The position numbers were made by a program, and so were the translations under genes. From CAWKEY01 sp963848675 (lineage in GTDB: Bacteria > Pseudomonadota > Gammaproteobacteria > Methylococcales > Methylomonadaceae): a stretch of 64,000 nt of DNA. The stretch is from contig CAWKEY010000038.1 in assembly GCA_963848675.1 (NCBI GenBank), positions 1 to 64,000 on the forward strand. Reading direction: 5' to 3'. Positions 25,662-34,416 of the stretch are shown in pieces. The notes beneath the pieces are model-generated. The model saw only the letters and a list, made by a program, of their open reading frames with translations. It was not told the DNA's origin and did no database searches. Positions within the stretch are counted from its first letter, which is position 1, and every line of letters begins with the position of its first letter.

Positions 25662-27557
25662 TTAATCCTTTAAAAAGCTGGCCATAATACCGGCCGGATC
25701 AATCCCCTGATGGGGAAATTGCTCCCATAGGCCGCCGCAGCCTTCTTGATGCGTGCCAAGGTGGCTATATTTCGGTGTGTAACCGCGTTCCAGCAACCAG
25801 GACCCCATGCGACTGCCCAAGCCGGTTTTGCGGTTAAACGCTTCAACCACCATAACCTTGGGAGATTTGCCGATTTTAGCCAGCATAGCTTCATCAATCA
25901 CATTCAAGGTCGGTTTGTTAATCAAGCCCACATCAACCCCTTGTTGTTTTAAACGCTCGACCGCGTCCAAGGCCCGATATAAGGCTTCACCGAAACTGAC
26001 GATGTAACCGGCGGTACCTTCGCGAATCACTTCATCTTTGCCGGCAACAAATTTGTAATCACCGCCGAAGAAGTCGTTGCCATTGGCATCCAGAATCGTC
26101 GGGACTTTGGAGCGCGTCGAGAACACAAAACGCAGTCCTGGATTGAAGAAAATGGTTTCCAAACAGGCTTTCATTTGCAGCGGATCGGCAGGGAAGTATA
26201 GATTGGTGGCGTAACCGTCGCTCAAGCCGTTGTCCGCAAACATATTGTTCAAGCCGAAGTGACAGGTGTTGTCGGCCATGTCATCAATCCCGGCGTGGGA
26301 GAAGTGACTGAGCACGTTTGAATTGTTCAAGCGTGCCATGGTAATTTCGGACAGCAGCATCTCCAGGAAAGCACTAAAGGTACCGAAAATACCCTGTTTG
26401 CCCGCTTCCATCCCAAAACCGGCAGCCGCCGAGAAATTACCGCGTTCCATAATGCCCGACGAGATAAATACTTCAGGATAAGCGGCGTGAATTTTGAACA
26501 GGCCACAGGAACCTTCGAGATCACTATCAACGACGCGAATTTTTGCGACGCGCTCGGCTTCGCTCATCCGGCCCATAATGGCGACGGCGGCGTCGCCAAA
26601 CACGTTGCGATTGGCATCCCATTTGTCGCTAGAGCCCAGGAATACAGCCTCATTTTTAGGCGCTTTGATGCCTTTTAGGTGATCAGCCGCCGCTTGTTGA
26701 CCGCGAGATTCAAGGTATTCAACCGCCACTTTTACGGAAATAACATCATGGCCATGGGTTGAGCCTTCAAGACCGACTATGCCTGGGCACATCGGACGAT
26801 GGTTGATGACCGCCACCGGGCCGGGGGTGTTGACGGCCGTGCAGATGCGTTGATATAGATCGTCGATATCTTCACCATTGCCTTCGAGCACGGGTACGCT
26901 TTGACCGGTCAAGGTTTTGGCTGTTGAGCAACCAGTTAAGTAATGCGAAGGATGACCGGCAATGGTGACGTCGTTATCGTCAATAATCAATTTTACATTG
27001 AGTCGTTGCGCCACCGCCAAGCGGGCGGCTTCGGCGTCATTGCCTTCTTGCTGAGAGCCGTCCGAACCCAGGCAGAACAGTATTTTGCCGTGATTGGCCA
27101 TGGCCACGCCGTTGACATAAGGCCACATGTGGCCTAAACGTCCCGAGCTAAATTTGACACCGGGGGTAAAACCTAACTCTGGATGTCCGGGTAGATGGGA
27201 ATGCGCGGCGCGATATTCCATCAGACGTTCTGCCGGCAAATCGCCGTTCAAGGTAGACATCAGATACTGAGTAGCTACCCGGTGACCGGCTTCGTCAAAG
27301 AATATGGGTACGAACGCATCGGCTGATCCACGAAATAAGGCATCCATAATCATCACTTCCGGAACCGTATCGTAAGGTCCCCCCGTATGCCCGCCCACGC
27401 CTCTGGCGGCGCCGGTCGCCGTAAAAAATACAATGGCATCCCGGCACAGTTGAATATTGGCTTGAAGGCTGGCTCGTTGTTCAGTCGTTAGGATTGGATT
27501 GTTTGAATTTAACTTAATGCGCTGATAAGCGCCAAGATCAATGGGGAATTGAGGCAT
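25662..27557 (-). CDS. tkt: Transketolase
   Basis: 631 residues, close to the usual 660. It transfers two-carbon units between sugar phosphates with thiamine diphosphate; in RuMP-cycle methylotrophs it helps regenerate ribulose 5-phosphate. Visible: ARGVGGHTGGPYDTVPE, HSHLPGHPELGFTPGVKFSSG near the N-terminus; ThDP motif LGSDGSQQEGND with IIDDND; pyrimidine-domain ESSGI-like region (FISSGIMERGNFSAAAGFGM) and FVFSTRSKVPTI; C-terminal LLERGYTPKYSHLGTHQ. The divergence from the classical E. coli sequence suggests a separate transketolase subfamily. It is the gene next upstream of the glgC cluster, on the same strand but 150 bp away. Ribosome site AAGAGA before ATG 27557. Confidence 0.9.
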   Translation of the reverse strand: MPQFPIDLGAYQRIKLNSNNPILTTEQRASLQANIQLCRDAIVFFTATGAARGVGGHTGGPYDTVPEVMIMDALFRGSADAFVPIFFDEAGHRVATQYLMSTLNGDLPAERLMEYRAAHSHLPGHPELGFTPGVKFSSGRLGHMWPYVNGVAMANHGKILFCLGSDGSQQEGNDAEAARLAVAQRLNVKLIIDDNDVTIAGHPSHYLTGCSTAKTLTGQSVPVLEGNGEDIDDLYQRICTAVNTPGPVAVINHRPMCPGIVGLEGSTHGHDVISVKVAVEYLESRGQQAAADHLKGIKAPKNEAVFLGSSDKWDANRNVFGDAAVAIMGRMSEAERVAKIRVVDSDLEGSCGLFKIHAAYPEVFISSGIMERGNFSAAAGFGMEAGKQGIFGTFSAFLEMLLSEITMARLNNSNVLSHFSHAGIDDMADNTCHFGLNNMFADNGLSDGYATNLYFPADPLQMKACLETIFFNPGLRFVFSTRSKVPTILDANGNDFFGGDYKFVAGKDEVIREGTAGYIVSFGEALYRALDAVERLKQQGVDVGLINKPTLNVIDEAMLAKIGKSPKVMVVEAFNRKTGLGSRMGSWLLERGYTPKYSHLGTHQEGCGGLWEQFPHQGIDPAGIMASFLKD

Positions 27558-27875
27558 AGCTAATCTCTTGGTAAGGTTATTATTTTATAAACACGCGTTG
27601 AGCAATGACGCTGTCATTTTTACCGCTGCATCAAGCTCAAACGGCAATTCGCATCCAGCAAAAAGCTATTTGCTTATTAGCAACAAATTGATGTTTTTAT
27701 ACCAAAAGAGTTACTTGTAAGTCCTTGTTGTTATTAGCTTTTCCTGCTGTTAGTCCGCACTTTACACCCAAATAATCCGGATGTGCAAGGCTTTTAAAAT
27801 ACCCTAACGTTTGTGTTTAAATTAAAAATCAAGCCATGATGTTGACAATTTTTCCGGTAGTCCTGTTACGAGCAA
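27558..27875. other. Upstream region of transketolase, no gene seen
   Basis: 318 bases, AT-rich. It should carry the transketolase promoter on the minus strand. No coding frame or clear hairpin was noted. Confidence 0.4.
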
Positions 27876-28321
27876 TCAATGATCACCACGATTAATATTG
27901 TGTTGATGCTCAATACCTTCGGTTAAATTATAACCTTCGTCATTAAATAGATCGTCGGTAAAAAACAAACGCATATCTATAATCCAAGCAATTTTTTTTA
28001 GCTTATTGTTTTCTATAATAATGGTTGAAAGTTTCTGATTGTTATCAATAACCTGAGTCACAATGGTTTTGGGGTTAGTAGGGTCTTCTTTTAGCGCACC
28101 AGACACAATGCGCTGCGCAGATTCCATTGTCAGCACAGGATGCGCACTAAGTAGCTCAGCGTTGTGATCATTAAGTGACTGCGCGTTAAAATAACCAATA
28201 TCATAGACAAGCTTAATAACAGACCAATCATCATCACGCCACCCCAAACAGAGAGGCCAATTTTTAATCGTCTTCTAACGCGAGGATTTGATAGTTTTTT
28301 TATAATAACGCGAATTTTCAT
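27876..28321 (-). pseudogene. Small membrane-anchored hypothetical protein, apparently frameshifted
   Basis: The reverse frame from ATG 28321 gives a basic N-terminus and one strong membrane helix (MKIRVIIKKLSNPRVRRR, then GGVMMIGLLLSLSMILVIL) but soon stops. A second frame ending at 27876 continues with soluble sequence (DIGYFNAQSLNDHNAELL, MESAQRIVSGALKEDPTNP, TQVIDNNQKLSTIIIENN). The two overlap between 28247 and 28130. The simplest reading is one membrane-anchored periplasmic protein broken by an indel near 28190. The alternative is two separate small genes. No family recognised. Confidence 0.45.
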
Positions 28322-28376
28322 GGCTACATTATCGCATTACCCACTAGGGTTCACATAGAGCCTCAAGTTTGTAGTT

Positions 28377-28550
28377 ATGGGCTCATCTTGCTTTACTGCT
28401 CATGGTGGGCGTCAACAGCGCATGGAACGAGCGTTTGAGGCTATGAGTATACCTGGGGAAAATTCACGAGCCCACCCGCCGGGGTCAAACAACTTTATTC
28501 AACCAGATTTAATAAATTCCCAAAACGAACGACTAGCAAAATCATCATAA
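28377..28550 (+). CDS. Short ORF, possible gene remnant
   Basis: 57-residue frame MGSSCFTAHGGRQQRMERAF... continuing PGENSRAHPPGSNNFIQPDL. The composition looks like genuine protein, but there is no ribosome site and no recognised family. It could be the tail of a lost gene. The region 28551-28997 around it holds one copy of a dispersed repeat and no other gene. Confidence 0.25.
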   Translation: MGSSCFTAHGGRQQRMERAFEAMSIPGENSRAHPPGSNNFIQPDLINSQNERLAKSS

Positions 28551-28700
28551 GCCAGTTTAGACGCTTCCGCTGTCTCATGATAGACACATATTTCGCTGCG
28601 CTTCATATGCGCTAGTTATTTGCAGCGTTATTACCCTCCAAATAAAATGTGTTACGAGCTAGTGCCTAATAACTGGCATGTGGCTGTAAATCAATGACGG

Positions 28701-28768
28701 TCTTTGAATGACCGCATTCAAGGTTGAGCAGACGTTGACCGGAAACTGGCGACTGTGGCTTGATGGCC
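28701..28768 (+). repeat. Dispersed intergenic repeat, copy 1
   Basis: Starts TCTTTGAATGACCGCATTCA and ends CTGTGGCTTGATGGCC. It is clearly related to 29782-29849. An inverted GGACATTCAGAG motif follows at about 28820. Confidence 0.6.
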
Positions 28769-28997
28769 GCCTGCCGATGGCAGAAATTCGATAGCTTCAA
28801 AAATATAATTCTCCATAACGGACATTCAGAGTTGTAAAATTTTAACCCGGTCATCGTTAACCTCTTCAACTTAAGACGAGACAGTCATTAACGCAGGTGG
28901 TACACTGATTCTGCCCGTTGGATAAGGCAAATGATCTATTCTATCGGTTATAACTGATAAATGGATTAGGCAACTCAATCATGAACAAGGCAATAAA

Positions 28998-29249
28998 ATG
29001 AAACAAATCATATTAGCAATCGCACTTGTATTCGCATTACCTGCAATGGCTGCTGCGGAGCAGGAATCCAGTTCCTCACCAGCAGAGGCGCCTAAGGTTC
29101 ATACAATGCGAAACACCGACCCCACGCCAGAACAAGCAACTGAACAAGATACCGAAAAAGCGCCAAAACATACCATGCGAAACACCAACCCCACGCCAGA
29201 ACAAAATACTGAAAAAGCGCCAGAACATTCTATGAAGAATACAAAATAA
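28998..29249 (+). CDS. Small secreted protein with TMRNTxPTPEQ repeats
   Basis: 83 residues. Sec signal peptide MKQIILAIALVFALPAMAAA (cleavage after AMA-A likely). The mature part is made of repeats: APKVHTMRNTDPTPEQ, APKHTMRNTNPTPEQ and a partial APEHSMKNTK, separated by TEQDTEK/NTEK spacers. It is very rich in Thr, Pro, Glu and Gln and low in hydrophobic residues, so probably disordered in the periplasm. No family recognised. A Met-Lys start follows AAGGCAATAAA, a weak ribosome site. The repeats are nearly identical at DNA level too, pointing to recent internal duplication. Confidence 0.65.
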   Translation: MKQIILAIALVFALPAMAAAEQESSSSPAEAPKVHTMRNTDPTPEQATEQDTEKAPKHTMRNTNPTPEQNTEKAPEHSMKNTK

Positions 29250-29781
29250 AGGGCCAGTTTTATTACCCGACGTTTACAACATCACAAGTAGATAGAGGTT
29301 AGTTTAACGAAACGGAAAATTGTATGTTAACGCTTCTGAACAGCCCTATTGAGGCATGCCCTTATACATAAGTCGAAAATGCGCAATAAAATCAATGCTG
29401 TTGTCGTTTAGCAACATTATTGATTTATAAGGGGTTTATGGACTTGTGTATAAGACTATGCTATTGAGGCTATAAGTTTGGGTTGAAACGTTGTATAGAT
29501 TGCGCTAGGCCCTAACTAACGTTATTTATGCTCATCAAGCTCTGTCAGGTTTAGCAGTACTGTTTATCTGACAGAGACTTCCAGATAACTAAATTGCAGA
29601 AACAATTGCAATGCCGACGCAAGTATATCCGCTACATCTTGGATTAGCGGGAGCATTTAAACAGAAGGTTAATACACTCCAAACTCCCACTTTAAATTAT
29701 TCAAAAGCAACCGCAGGTAATAATCGAATTTCTGGTGAACTGAATAGGATTCCCGGCCATGTGGTTCCAGATCACTAGCAG
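29250..29781. other. Intergenic region with a MITE-like palindrome
   Basis: About 530 bases without a gene. It holds the palindromic element at 29356-29460 and a hairpin CTCTGTCAG...CTGACAGAG at about 29536-29575. No coding frame was found. Confidence 0.45.
29356..29460. repeat. MITE-like palindromic element with 10-bp flanking direct repeats
   Basis: The core 29361-29454 is a long imperfect palindrome: CTTATACATAAGTC pairs with GACTTGTGTATAAG (one mismatch) at the ends, and AAATCAAT...ATTGATTT pairs inside. CTATTGAGGC occurs as an exact direct repeat on each side (29346-29355 and 29461-29470), as expected for a target duplication. Confidence 0.55.
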
Positions 29782-29849
29782 TCTCTGAATGACTGCTTCA
29801 AAGATTTGAGCAGTCGTTCATTACAAATTGGCCACTGTCTCTTGATGGC
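29782..29849 (+). repeat. Dispersed intergenic repeat, copy 2, interrupted by group II intron
   Basis: Starts TCTCTGAATGACTGCTTCAA and ends CTGTCTCTTGATGGC. It is related to 28701-28768. The intron begins at the next base. The sequence after the intron (GCGGATATTCATTTTTAA) resembles the GGACATTCAGAG part of copy 1. Confidence 0.55.
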
Positions 29850-30320
29850 GTGCGCCGTGCAAAGGCGGCGTTTAACCAGTGGGTGAGATTCCCACCACCC
29901 GGCTACATCGCTCCGGCCGGAAGTAATCGGAGCAGTCATGGAGGTAACGAAGTGGCTGAAGCCTCCGATGTAAAGGATCGCTAAAGGCGATTCCGCGAGT
30001 GTGCAGGCCGTAACGTGAGTGAACACTGAGCAAGCCTCGAAAAGGACATCGCGCAGGTCGACCCGGCAGCCATTCCGGGGAAGGCTGATACGGCTGGGAA
30101 AACGAGCGAAGAGTATTTCCAGTCGCTGCGCCGGGGTAGTAGTGACAGCATGTACACAAGGTAAGCGCACGCAACACGGGAAGCCCTGCGGCGTGGTCAG
30201 CGATGGCCAACCGGACGCCCGTGAGGGACAAGCCGGGCGCTGTAGGGTGGCGGAGAGGCTTGTAGTACCGAGGAAGCCGGGTAATGCCGGTGGAGGGAAG
30301 AGGCCTTAGGGATATAGAAA

Positions 30321-31013
30321 TTATAAAAGCACCGTTTTAGGGCGAATGGTTATATCCCACCAATTCAACTCTGCGGATCGTTCCAGTCGGTGCTCAAGGT
30401 TTCTTTTATCGTTGCCGCAAAGTTTGACACCCTTCTCGTAAATGGCATCGACCAGGCATGCCATGGTGCGCATGCCTTTCCAGCAAAAATTGCCCGCACG
30501 ATTGATGACCGCATCGACCGTGCTGAGCAAGTAGCCGTTCCATGATTTTTCCAGTCCCGCCCAGTAGCGCTCAATGGCGTTGTATTTGCTGTGATAGGGC
30601 GGATAGTAAACCAGTCGCACACACAAACCTGTCAGATCCGCAAACTCTGTCATGCGCAGCAGGAACTGACTGCGCCGTCCATTGCATTCTGGTCCATTGT
30701 CCAAATTAATGACAAGCTGCTTGAGTCCTTGTAGTTCTGGTTTCCTGCGCTGCCACCACAGAAGTAATCCATCAACCATAAAGTCGCTAGTTTTGTAGTT
30801 CGTGCCGAAGAATAGAAATGGTTTGCCTGCAACTGGCTCCAGTATGCCGCCCGGCACCAACTTCTCCTTCATGCACAGGTCATGATCCAAGGCCTTGACG
30901 GCCTCGATTCCACGAGAACGCCCCCCTCGGGAGTAGTCGCCGACATGAACCGTCGCCTTGGTGTCTATACTGATTCTCAAGCTGTGCTCATCCGCATCGG
31001 CCCTTGCGTTCAC
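30321..31013 (-). CDS. ISAzo13-family transposase, C-terminal part
   Basis: 230 residues with LRISIDTKATVHVGDYSRGG (first Asp), LVINLDNGPECNGRRSQFL (second Asp) and YYPPYHSKYNAIERYWAGLE (Glu), the ISAzo13 DDE core. It overlaps the upstream ORF by four bases (ATGA, 31010-31013). In this family the transposase is normally one long protein, so the two frames may be joined by programmed frameshifting or be a broken gene. Confidence 0.8.
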   Translation of the reverse strand: MNARADADEHSLRISIDTKATVHVGDYSRGGRSRGIEAVKALDHDLCMKEKLVPGGILEPVAGKPFLFFGTNYKTSDFMVDGLLLWWQRRKPELQGLKQLVINLDNGPECNGRRSQFLLRMTEFADLTGLCVRLVYYPPYHSKYNAIERYWAGLEKSWNGYLLSTVDAVINRAGNFCWKGMRTMACLVDAIYEKGVKLCGNDKRNLEHRLERSAELNWWDITIRPKTVLL

Positions 31014-31567
31014 GCCTCTGACGTTTGCAAAGATGGCATCGGTTTCGTCTGTTTTTTTTGAACCTTGGACTTGGTCACTGTACGCAGTCGGTAATCCTGG
31101 CGATTCAAGAGATTTGAGAGGGTGCGTACGCTGGGCAAGTCTGCGTCAGACCAGCCCTTTTGCACGAGCGCCTCGCGCACCGTCTTGGCAGTCATGTGGG
31201 TGTACAGCAAGGTGGTGCGCAAGCTCGATTCGGATTCGCTATGAGGCTCCATGATGGCTTGTATTTCAGCCAATAGCTTGGGGTGCTTGTCTTCGGTTTT
31301 TGGCTTGCCTCGGGCACTGAGGTCATTGATGCAAACGATGCCTGTTTGATATTCATGAATGCCCAATTCAACGGATCTTCGATTCCAACCGAACACATCC
31401 TCCGCCACACGGGGCTTGCCATTGAGCAACGCAATCGTTACATCACCCATCGCGCGCCGCCGCTCTGGCCATGCAATCAAATCAATCAGACGCCCAATCA
31501 AGTTCACCATCTCCGTAGAGACACCGTTGCGCGCCAAGGTGGATGGCTTCATAAGTAATAACTCCAT
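31010..31567 (-). CDS. ISAzo13-family transposase, N-terminal part
   Basis: 185 residues covering the DNA-binding half: PERRRAMGDVTIALLNGKPR, VAEDVFGWNRRSVELGIHEY, then TAKTVREALVQKGW and LPSVRTLSNLLNRQDYRLR, a typical ISAzo13 N-terminal arrangement. The Lys-rich run SKVQKKQTKP sits just before the ATGA overlap, where a frameshift would join the two halves (NARADA would continue the frame). Confidence 0.8.
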   Translation of the reverse strand: MELLLMKPSTLARNGVSTEMVNLIGRLIDLIAWPERRRAMGDVTIALLNGKPRVAEDVFGWNRRSVELGIHEYQTGIVCINDLSARGKPKTEDKHPKLLAEIQAIMEPHSESESSLRTTLLYTHMTAKTVREALVQKGWSDADLPSVRTLSNLLNRQDYRLRTVTKSKVQKKQTKPMPSLQTSEA

Positions 31568-31609
31568 TTGTGCGAAATGGAGTTATTATAAACGGTGCTT
31601 TAATAATTG

Positions 31610-32104
31610 CCTTATCCCTTAGTGATCTTGTGCCGACGCGGTAAGGCCGAAGAAGCCTTGCAATGGATGCGCAAGATCATAGGGCAACTAAAGCTGACGG
31701 TGAACGAGGATAAAACACGAGTCTGCAACATTCTGGAAGGCGAGTTTGATTTTCTGGGTTACACATTTGGCCTGATGTATCGGCCGCAAAACGGTAAAGT
31801 CTATTTGGGCTACCGGCTATCGAAGAAAAGCATTCGGCGCATGGTCGAAAAGATACATGCATTGACTGCCTATTCAATGGCGTGGCATGAGACCACGCTG
31901 CTGGTGTACAAATTAAACCGCATGTTGCTGGGTTGGGCCAACTACTTTCAGGTAGGGACGTACAACCGGGCATATCGTGCGCTGGATAACTACACAGCAG
32001 CGCGGTTGCGTCGGTGGTTACGCAACAAGCATAAGGTTAGAAAGCGTGCAGGCGGAGGCTATCCACCTCCGTACCTCTACAAGACGCTAGGTCTGGTGCG
32101 CTGA
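31610..32104 (+). pseudogene. ltrA: Group II intron reverse transcriptase/maturase, C-terminal fragment
   Basis: Starts within the reverse transcriptase just after the YADD motif (LVILCRRGKAEEALQWM) and continues TVNEDKTRVCNILEGEFDFLGYTF, then maturase domain X (LNRMLLGWANYFQVGTYNRAYRALDNYTAARLRRWL) and the C-terminus. About 165 residues of an original 400-500 remain. The catalytic Asp pair is lost to the ISAzo13 insertion, so the intron cannot be mobile on its own, although its RNA ends might still be spliced in trans. Confidence 0.88.
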
Positions 32105-32155
32105 AGCCGCTTGGGGCGTGACGATCCGTGGGCGAAAGTGTGACATCTTGTCCGA

Positions 32156-32188
32156 GAGCCGGATGCGGGAAATCTGCCAGTCCGGTTC
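32156..32188 (+). ncRNA. Group II intron domain V
   Basis: GAGCCGGATGCGG, GAAA tetraloop, then CTGCCAGTCCGGTTC form the conserved domain V hairpin with the AGC triad near its base. This is the catalytic core of the intron RNA. Confidence 0.85.
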
Positions 32189-32395
32189 GATGAGCGGGGT
32201 GTGGAAACGGGGTTATGGCAAGGCTACTAGGACACCGTCAAACGAAAGGGACGGAAACAGCAAGCCAAACCTAATGCTACCGCGCCACATCTCGACTCTA
32301 CGGGTAGCGGATATTCATTTTTAATCTTTAACATAATGTCGGCATAAGTCTAAATTCGATTTCATTTATGTCAGATCAAAGCCAGATTTTTACAA

Positions 32396-33598
32396 CTAAT
32401 ACAATAAAAACGATCTGCGCTTTTCCTCCCAAGTCTGTTCATCAGCCCAGGCAAGCTTATCCAAATCCTCCGGCGCGGCGTTGGCGTCATCCACCCATTC
32501 GCGCAAAAGGGTTGAGCCATTGATCACGTCGATCGCGAGACGATCGAGTTCGTATTCGTAGGGAAAATCGCGCCAGAGCGGGTAATCCGGCTGCTGCAGG
32601 CGCAGCGCCTTGAACGCCAGCGCCTGCAAACGCCAGGGGCGGAAAGCATGATGGTCGTAGGCCGCATCTTCGACATGGATTTGCATTCCGCCGCACAATT
32701 TGCCTGCATGCTTATGAAAGGTCGGCTCAAACCAGCACTCGCGCAACCGGCAGCCCAAGAGCCACTGCGGGGCCGTCTTGTGCATGATGTTGATCAGACC
32801 TCGAGCATCGATATCGGGTGCGCCGAAGAGTTCCAGCGGCCGGGTCGTGCCACGGCCTTCGGACAGCGTCGTTCCTTCCAGCATGACGGTGCCGGCATAA
32901 CAGCGCGTCATCCACAAATTGGGCGCGTTGGGACTGGGGTTGATCCATGCCCGTTCGCCCAGCGGCCATCCGTAACCCGGCGAGGCCTCCGGTTGCCAGC
33001 CCTGCATGGTGATCACCTGGCAATCCAGATCCAGATCGAGCGTGCTGATAAACCAGCGCGCCAGCTCGCCCATGGTCAAGCCATGGCGCATCGGCAGAGC
33101 ACCTGCACCGACAAAACTTTCCCAGCCCAGACGCAGCGTCAAGCCTTCGATCGGCCGTCCCGCCGGATTCGGGCGATCCAGTATCCAGACCGGTTTATGA
33201 TGCGCCGCGGCCGCTTCCAGCACGTAACGCAGTGTGGTGATGAAGGTGTAGATACGGCAGCCGAGATCCTGCAAATCGACCAGCAGCACATCGAAAGTCT
33301 CCATCATGGCGTCAGTCGGACTGCGGACTTCGCCGTACAGACTGAATACCGGAATACCGAGTGCCGGGTCGGTGAAGTCGGGCGACTCCATCATATTGTC
33401 CTGCTTGTCGCCGCGCAGGCCGTGTTGCGGGCCGAAGGCTGCGCCAAGTTTGATCTCCGGAAAGCAGGACAAGGCATCCAGGACATGCGTTAAATCGCGC
33501 GTAACCGAAGCCGGATGCGCGAGCAAGGCCACGCGTTTGCCGGCCAGCGGAGCGCGTAGCGTAGCGTCGTCAAGTAAACGGTCAATACCGAATTTCAT
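32396..33598 (-). CDS. DUF1343 family protein (NamZ-like exo-N-acetylmuramidase fold)
   Basis: 400 residues. Family signatures: MKFGIDRLL, VALLAHPASVTRDLTH, AAFGPQHGLRGDKQDNM, FSLYGEVRSPTDAMM, LLVDLQDLGCRIYTFITTL, WILDRPNPAGRPIEG and MRHGLTMGELARW. Characterised members (NamZ/YbbC) cleave N-acetylmuramic acid from non-reducing ends of muropeptide glycans. No signal peptide here, so it acts in the cytoplasm, probably in peptidoglycan recycling. It follows the DOMON-like gene on the same strand by 69 bp. Confidence 0.85.
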   Translation of the reverse strand: MKFGIDRLLDDATLRAPLAGKRVALLAHPASVTRDLTHVLDALSCFPEIKLGAAFGPQHGLRGDKQDNMMESPDFTDPALGIPVFSLYGEVRSPTDAMMETFDVLLVDLQDLGCRIYTFITTLRYVLEAAAAHHKPVWILDRPNPAGRPIEGLTLRLGWESFVGAGALPMRHGLTMGELARWFISTLDLDLDCQVITMQGWQPEASPGYGWPLGERAWINPSPNAPNLWMTRCYAGTVMLEGTTLSEGRGTTRPLELFGAPDIDARGLINIMHKTAPQWLLGCRLRECWFEPTFHKHAGKLCGGMQIHVEDAAYDHHAFRPWRLQALAFKALRLQQPDYPLWRDFPYEYELDRLAIDVINGSTLLREWVDDANAAPEDLDKLAWADEQTWEEKRRSFLLY

Positions 33599-33667
33599 AG
33601 GCTCTCAAATGAGTTATTTGATGAAAAATAATGATTTAAACAGCTTGAACAAACGAGGCGCCGAGGC

Positions 33668-34228
33668 TTAACGGCTAAGGGCGCCGGTTTTGAACGACTG
33701 AACGAATCCATTCCGATGATGAAAATCAGGCTTGGCGGCCGGATGATGCAAGGCCCAATACGAACGGTGGCCATCGATCGCCTCAATCACTGCGGCCAGA
33801 CCCAGCTGAAAGGGCTTGTTCCGAAGATTTGACGGCAAATCTCCGGCGGCGATATGCGCTTCGAGCAGCAAGTGTTCATCCCTCAGAGTGAAATTGATGC
33901 CGGGCGTCCGGCTGGCTGTCCAATCGCAATGTGTACGGTAGCCGCTAAAAGCATAGGCAGCCCACTGGCCGGACGGTGAAAAATTGAACTCATGATACCG
34001 ATCATCACCCTCGGCCGCAATGAAGGCCTCGAAGCAGGTGTGTTGCCATAAGCCATCGGTCATCTCAGGCAATTGCGGCGAGGGAATGCGCAACTGTGTA
34101 GGGTCGCCGGTCAATTCATAGCGCAGGCGCAGACCTCCTCCTGGCAGTGTTTCAAGCGCGACATTCAAGCTCTGTACGCTAGCGCATGCTGTGCCGGCAT
34201 GGCAGATCAGCTTATTTTTAATGATCAC
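33668..34228 (-). CDS. DOMON-like domain protein
   Basis: 186 residues. A beta-sandwich-like protein with GGLRLRYELTGDPTQLRIPS, DGLWQHTCFEAFIAAEGDDRYHEFNFSPSGQWAAYAF and a C-terminal HRSYWALHHPAAKPDFHH; this pattern is annotated as DOMON-like in related bacteria. Role unknown; DOMON folds often bind haem or sugars. Probably in one operon with the DUF1343 gene downstream. No signal peptide. Confidence 0.75.
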   Translation of the reverse strand: MIIKNKLICHAGTACASVQSLNVALETLPGGGLRLRYELTGDPTQLRIPSPQLPEMTDGLWQHTCFEAFIAAEGDDRYHEFNFSPSGQWAAYAFSGYRTHCDWTASRTPGINFTLRDEHLLLEAHIAAGDLPSNLRNKPFQLGLAAVIEAIDGHRSYWALHHPAAKPDFHHRNGFVQSFKTGALSR

Positions 34229-34416
34229 AATCGTTCTCTACTGGAGTGCATTGATATTAGCGGCTTCACTACCGGCTCAATCCGGAAATATTTATTACTC
34301 AATACCTAAAATAACAGCCCCGATGACCGACCTGAATGTGTGGCGTCCCAGGATTTATCAATCAGGGGCCACGGTCTTTAGCAAGTCACCCAGTTGAAAC
34401 AAAGAGGCCTAGCAGA

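Larger units (their letters stand above)
30320..31607 (-). mobile_element. ISAzo13-family element inserted in the intron
   Basis: Inverted ends ATTATAAAAGCACCGTTTT at 30320 and, reversed, ATTATTAAAGCACCGTTTA ending at 31607. It encodes a two-frame transposase. It replaces the region between the intron's 5' RNA domains and the last third of the maturase gene. Confidence 0.75.
29850..32301 (+). mobile_element. Group II intron with disrupted maturase gene
   Basis: The 5' end GTGCGCCGTGCAAAGGCGGC matches the GTGCG start of group II introns. About 460 bases of structured, GC-rich RNA domain sequence follow. Near the 3' end there is a maturase C-terminal fragment, a domain V hairpin (32156-32188) and an AC end near 32301. 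The intron's central part is replaced by an ISAzo13-family element, and about two-thirds of the reverse transcriptase is missing. The exact 3' boundary is an estimate. Confidence 0.8.

Noticed and set aside
30019..30309. Open reading frame in the 5' part of the intron
   Set aside because: It is Arg/Gly-rich, lies entirely within structured intron RNA, and has no family features; it is a by-product of GC-rich RNA.
32648..33493. Long plus-strand ORF antisense to the DUF1343 gene
   Set aside because: The minus strand encodes a clearly conserved protein over the same bases; the antisense frame is a high-GC shadow.
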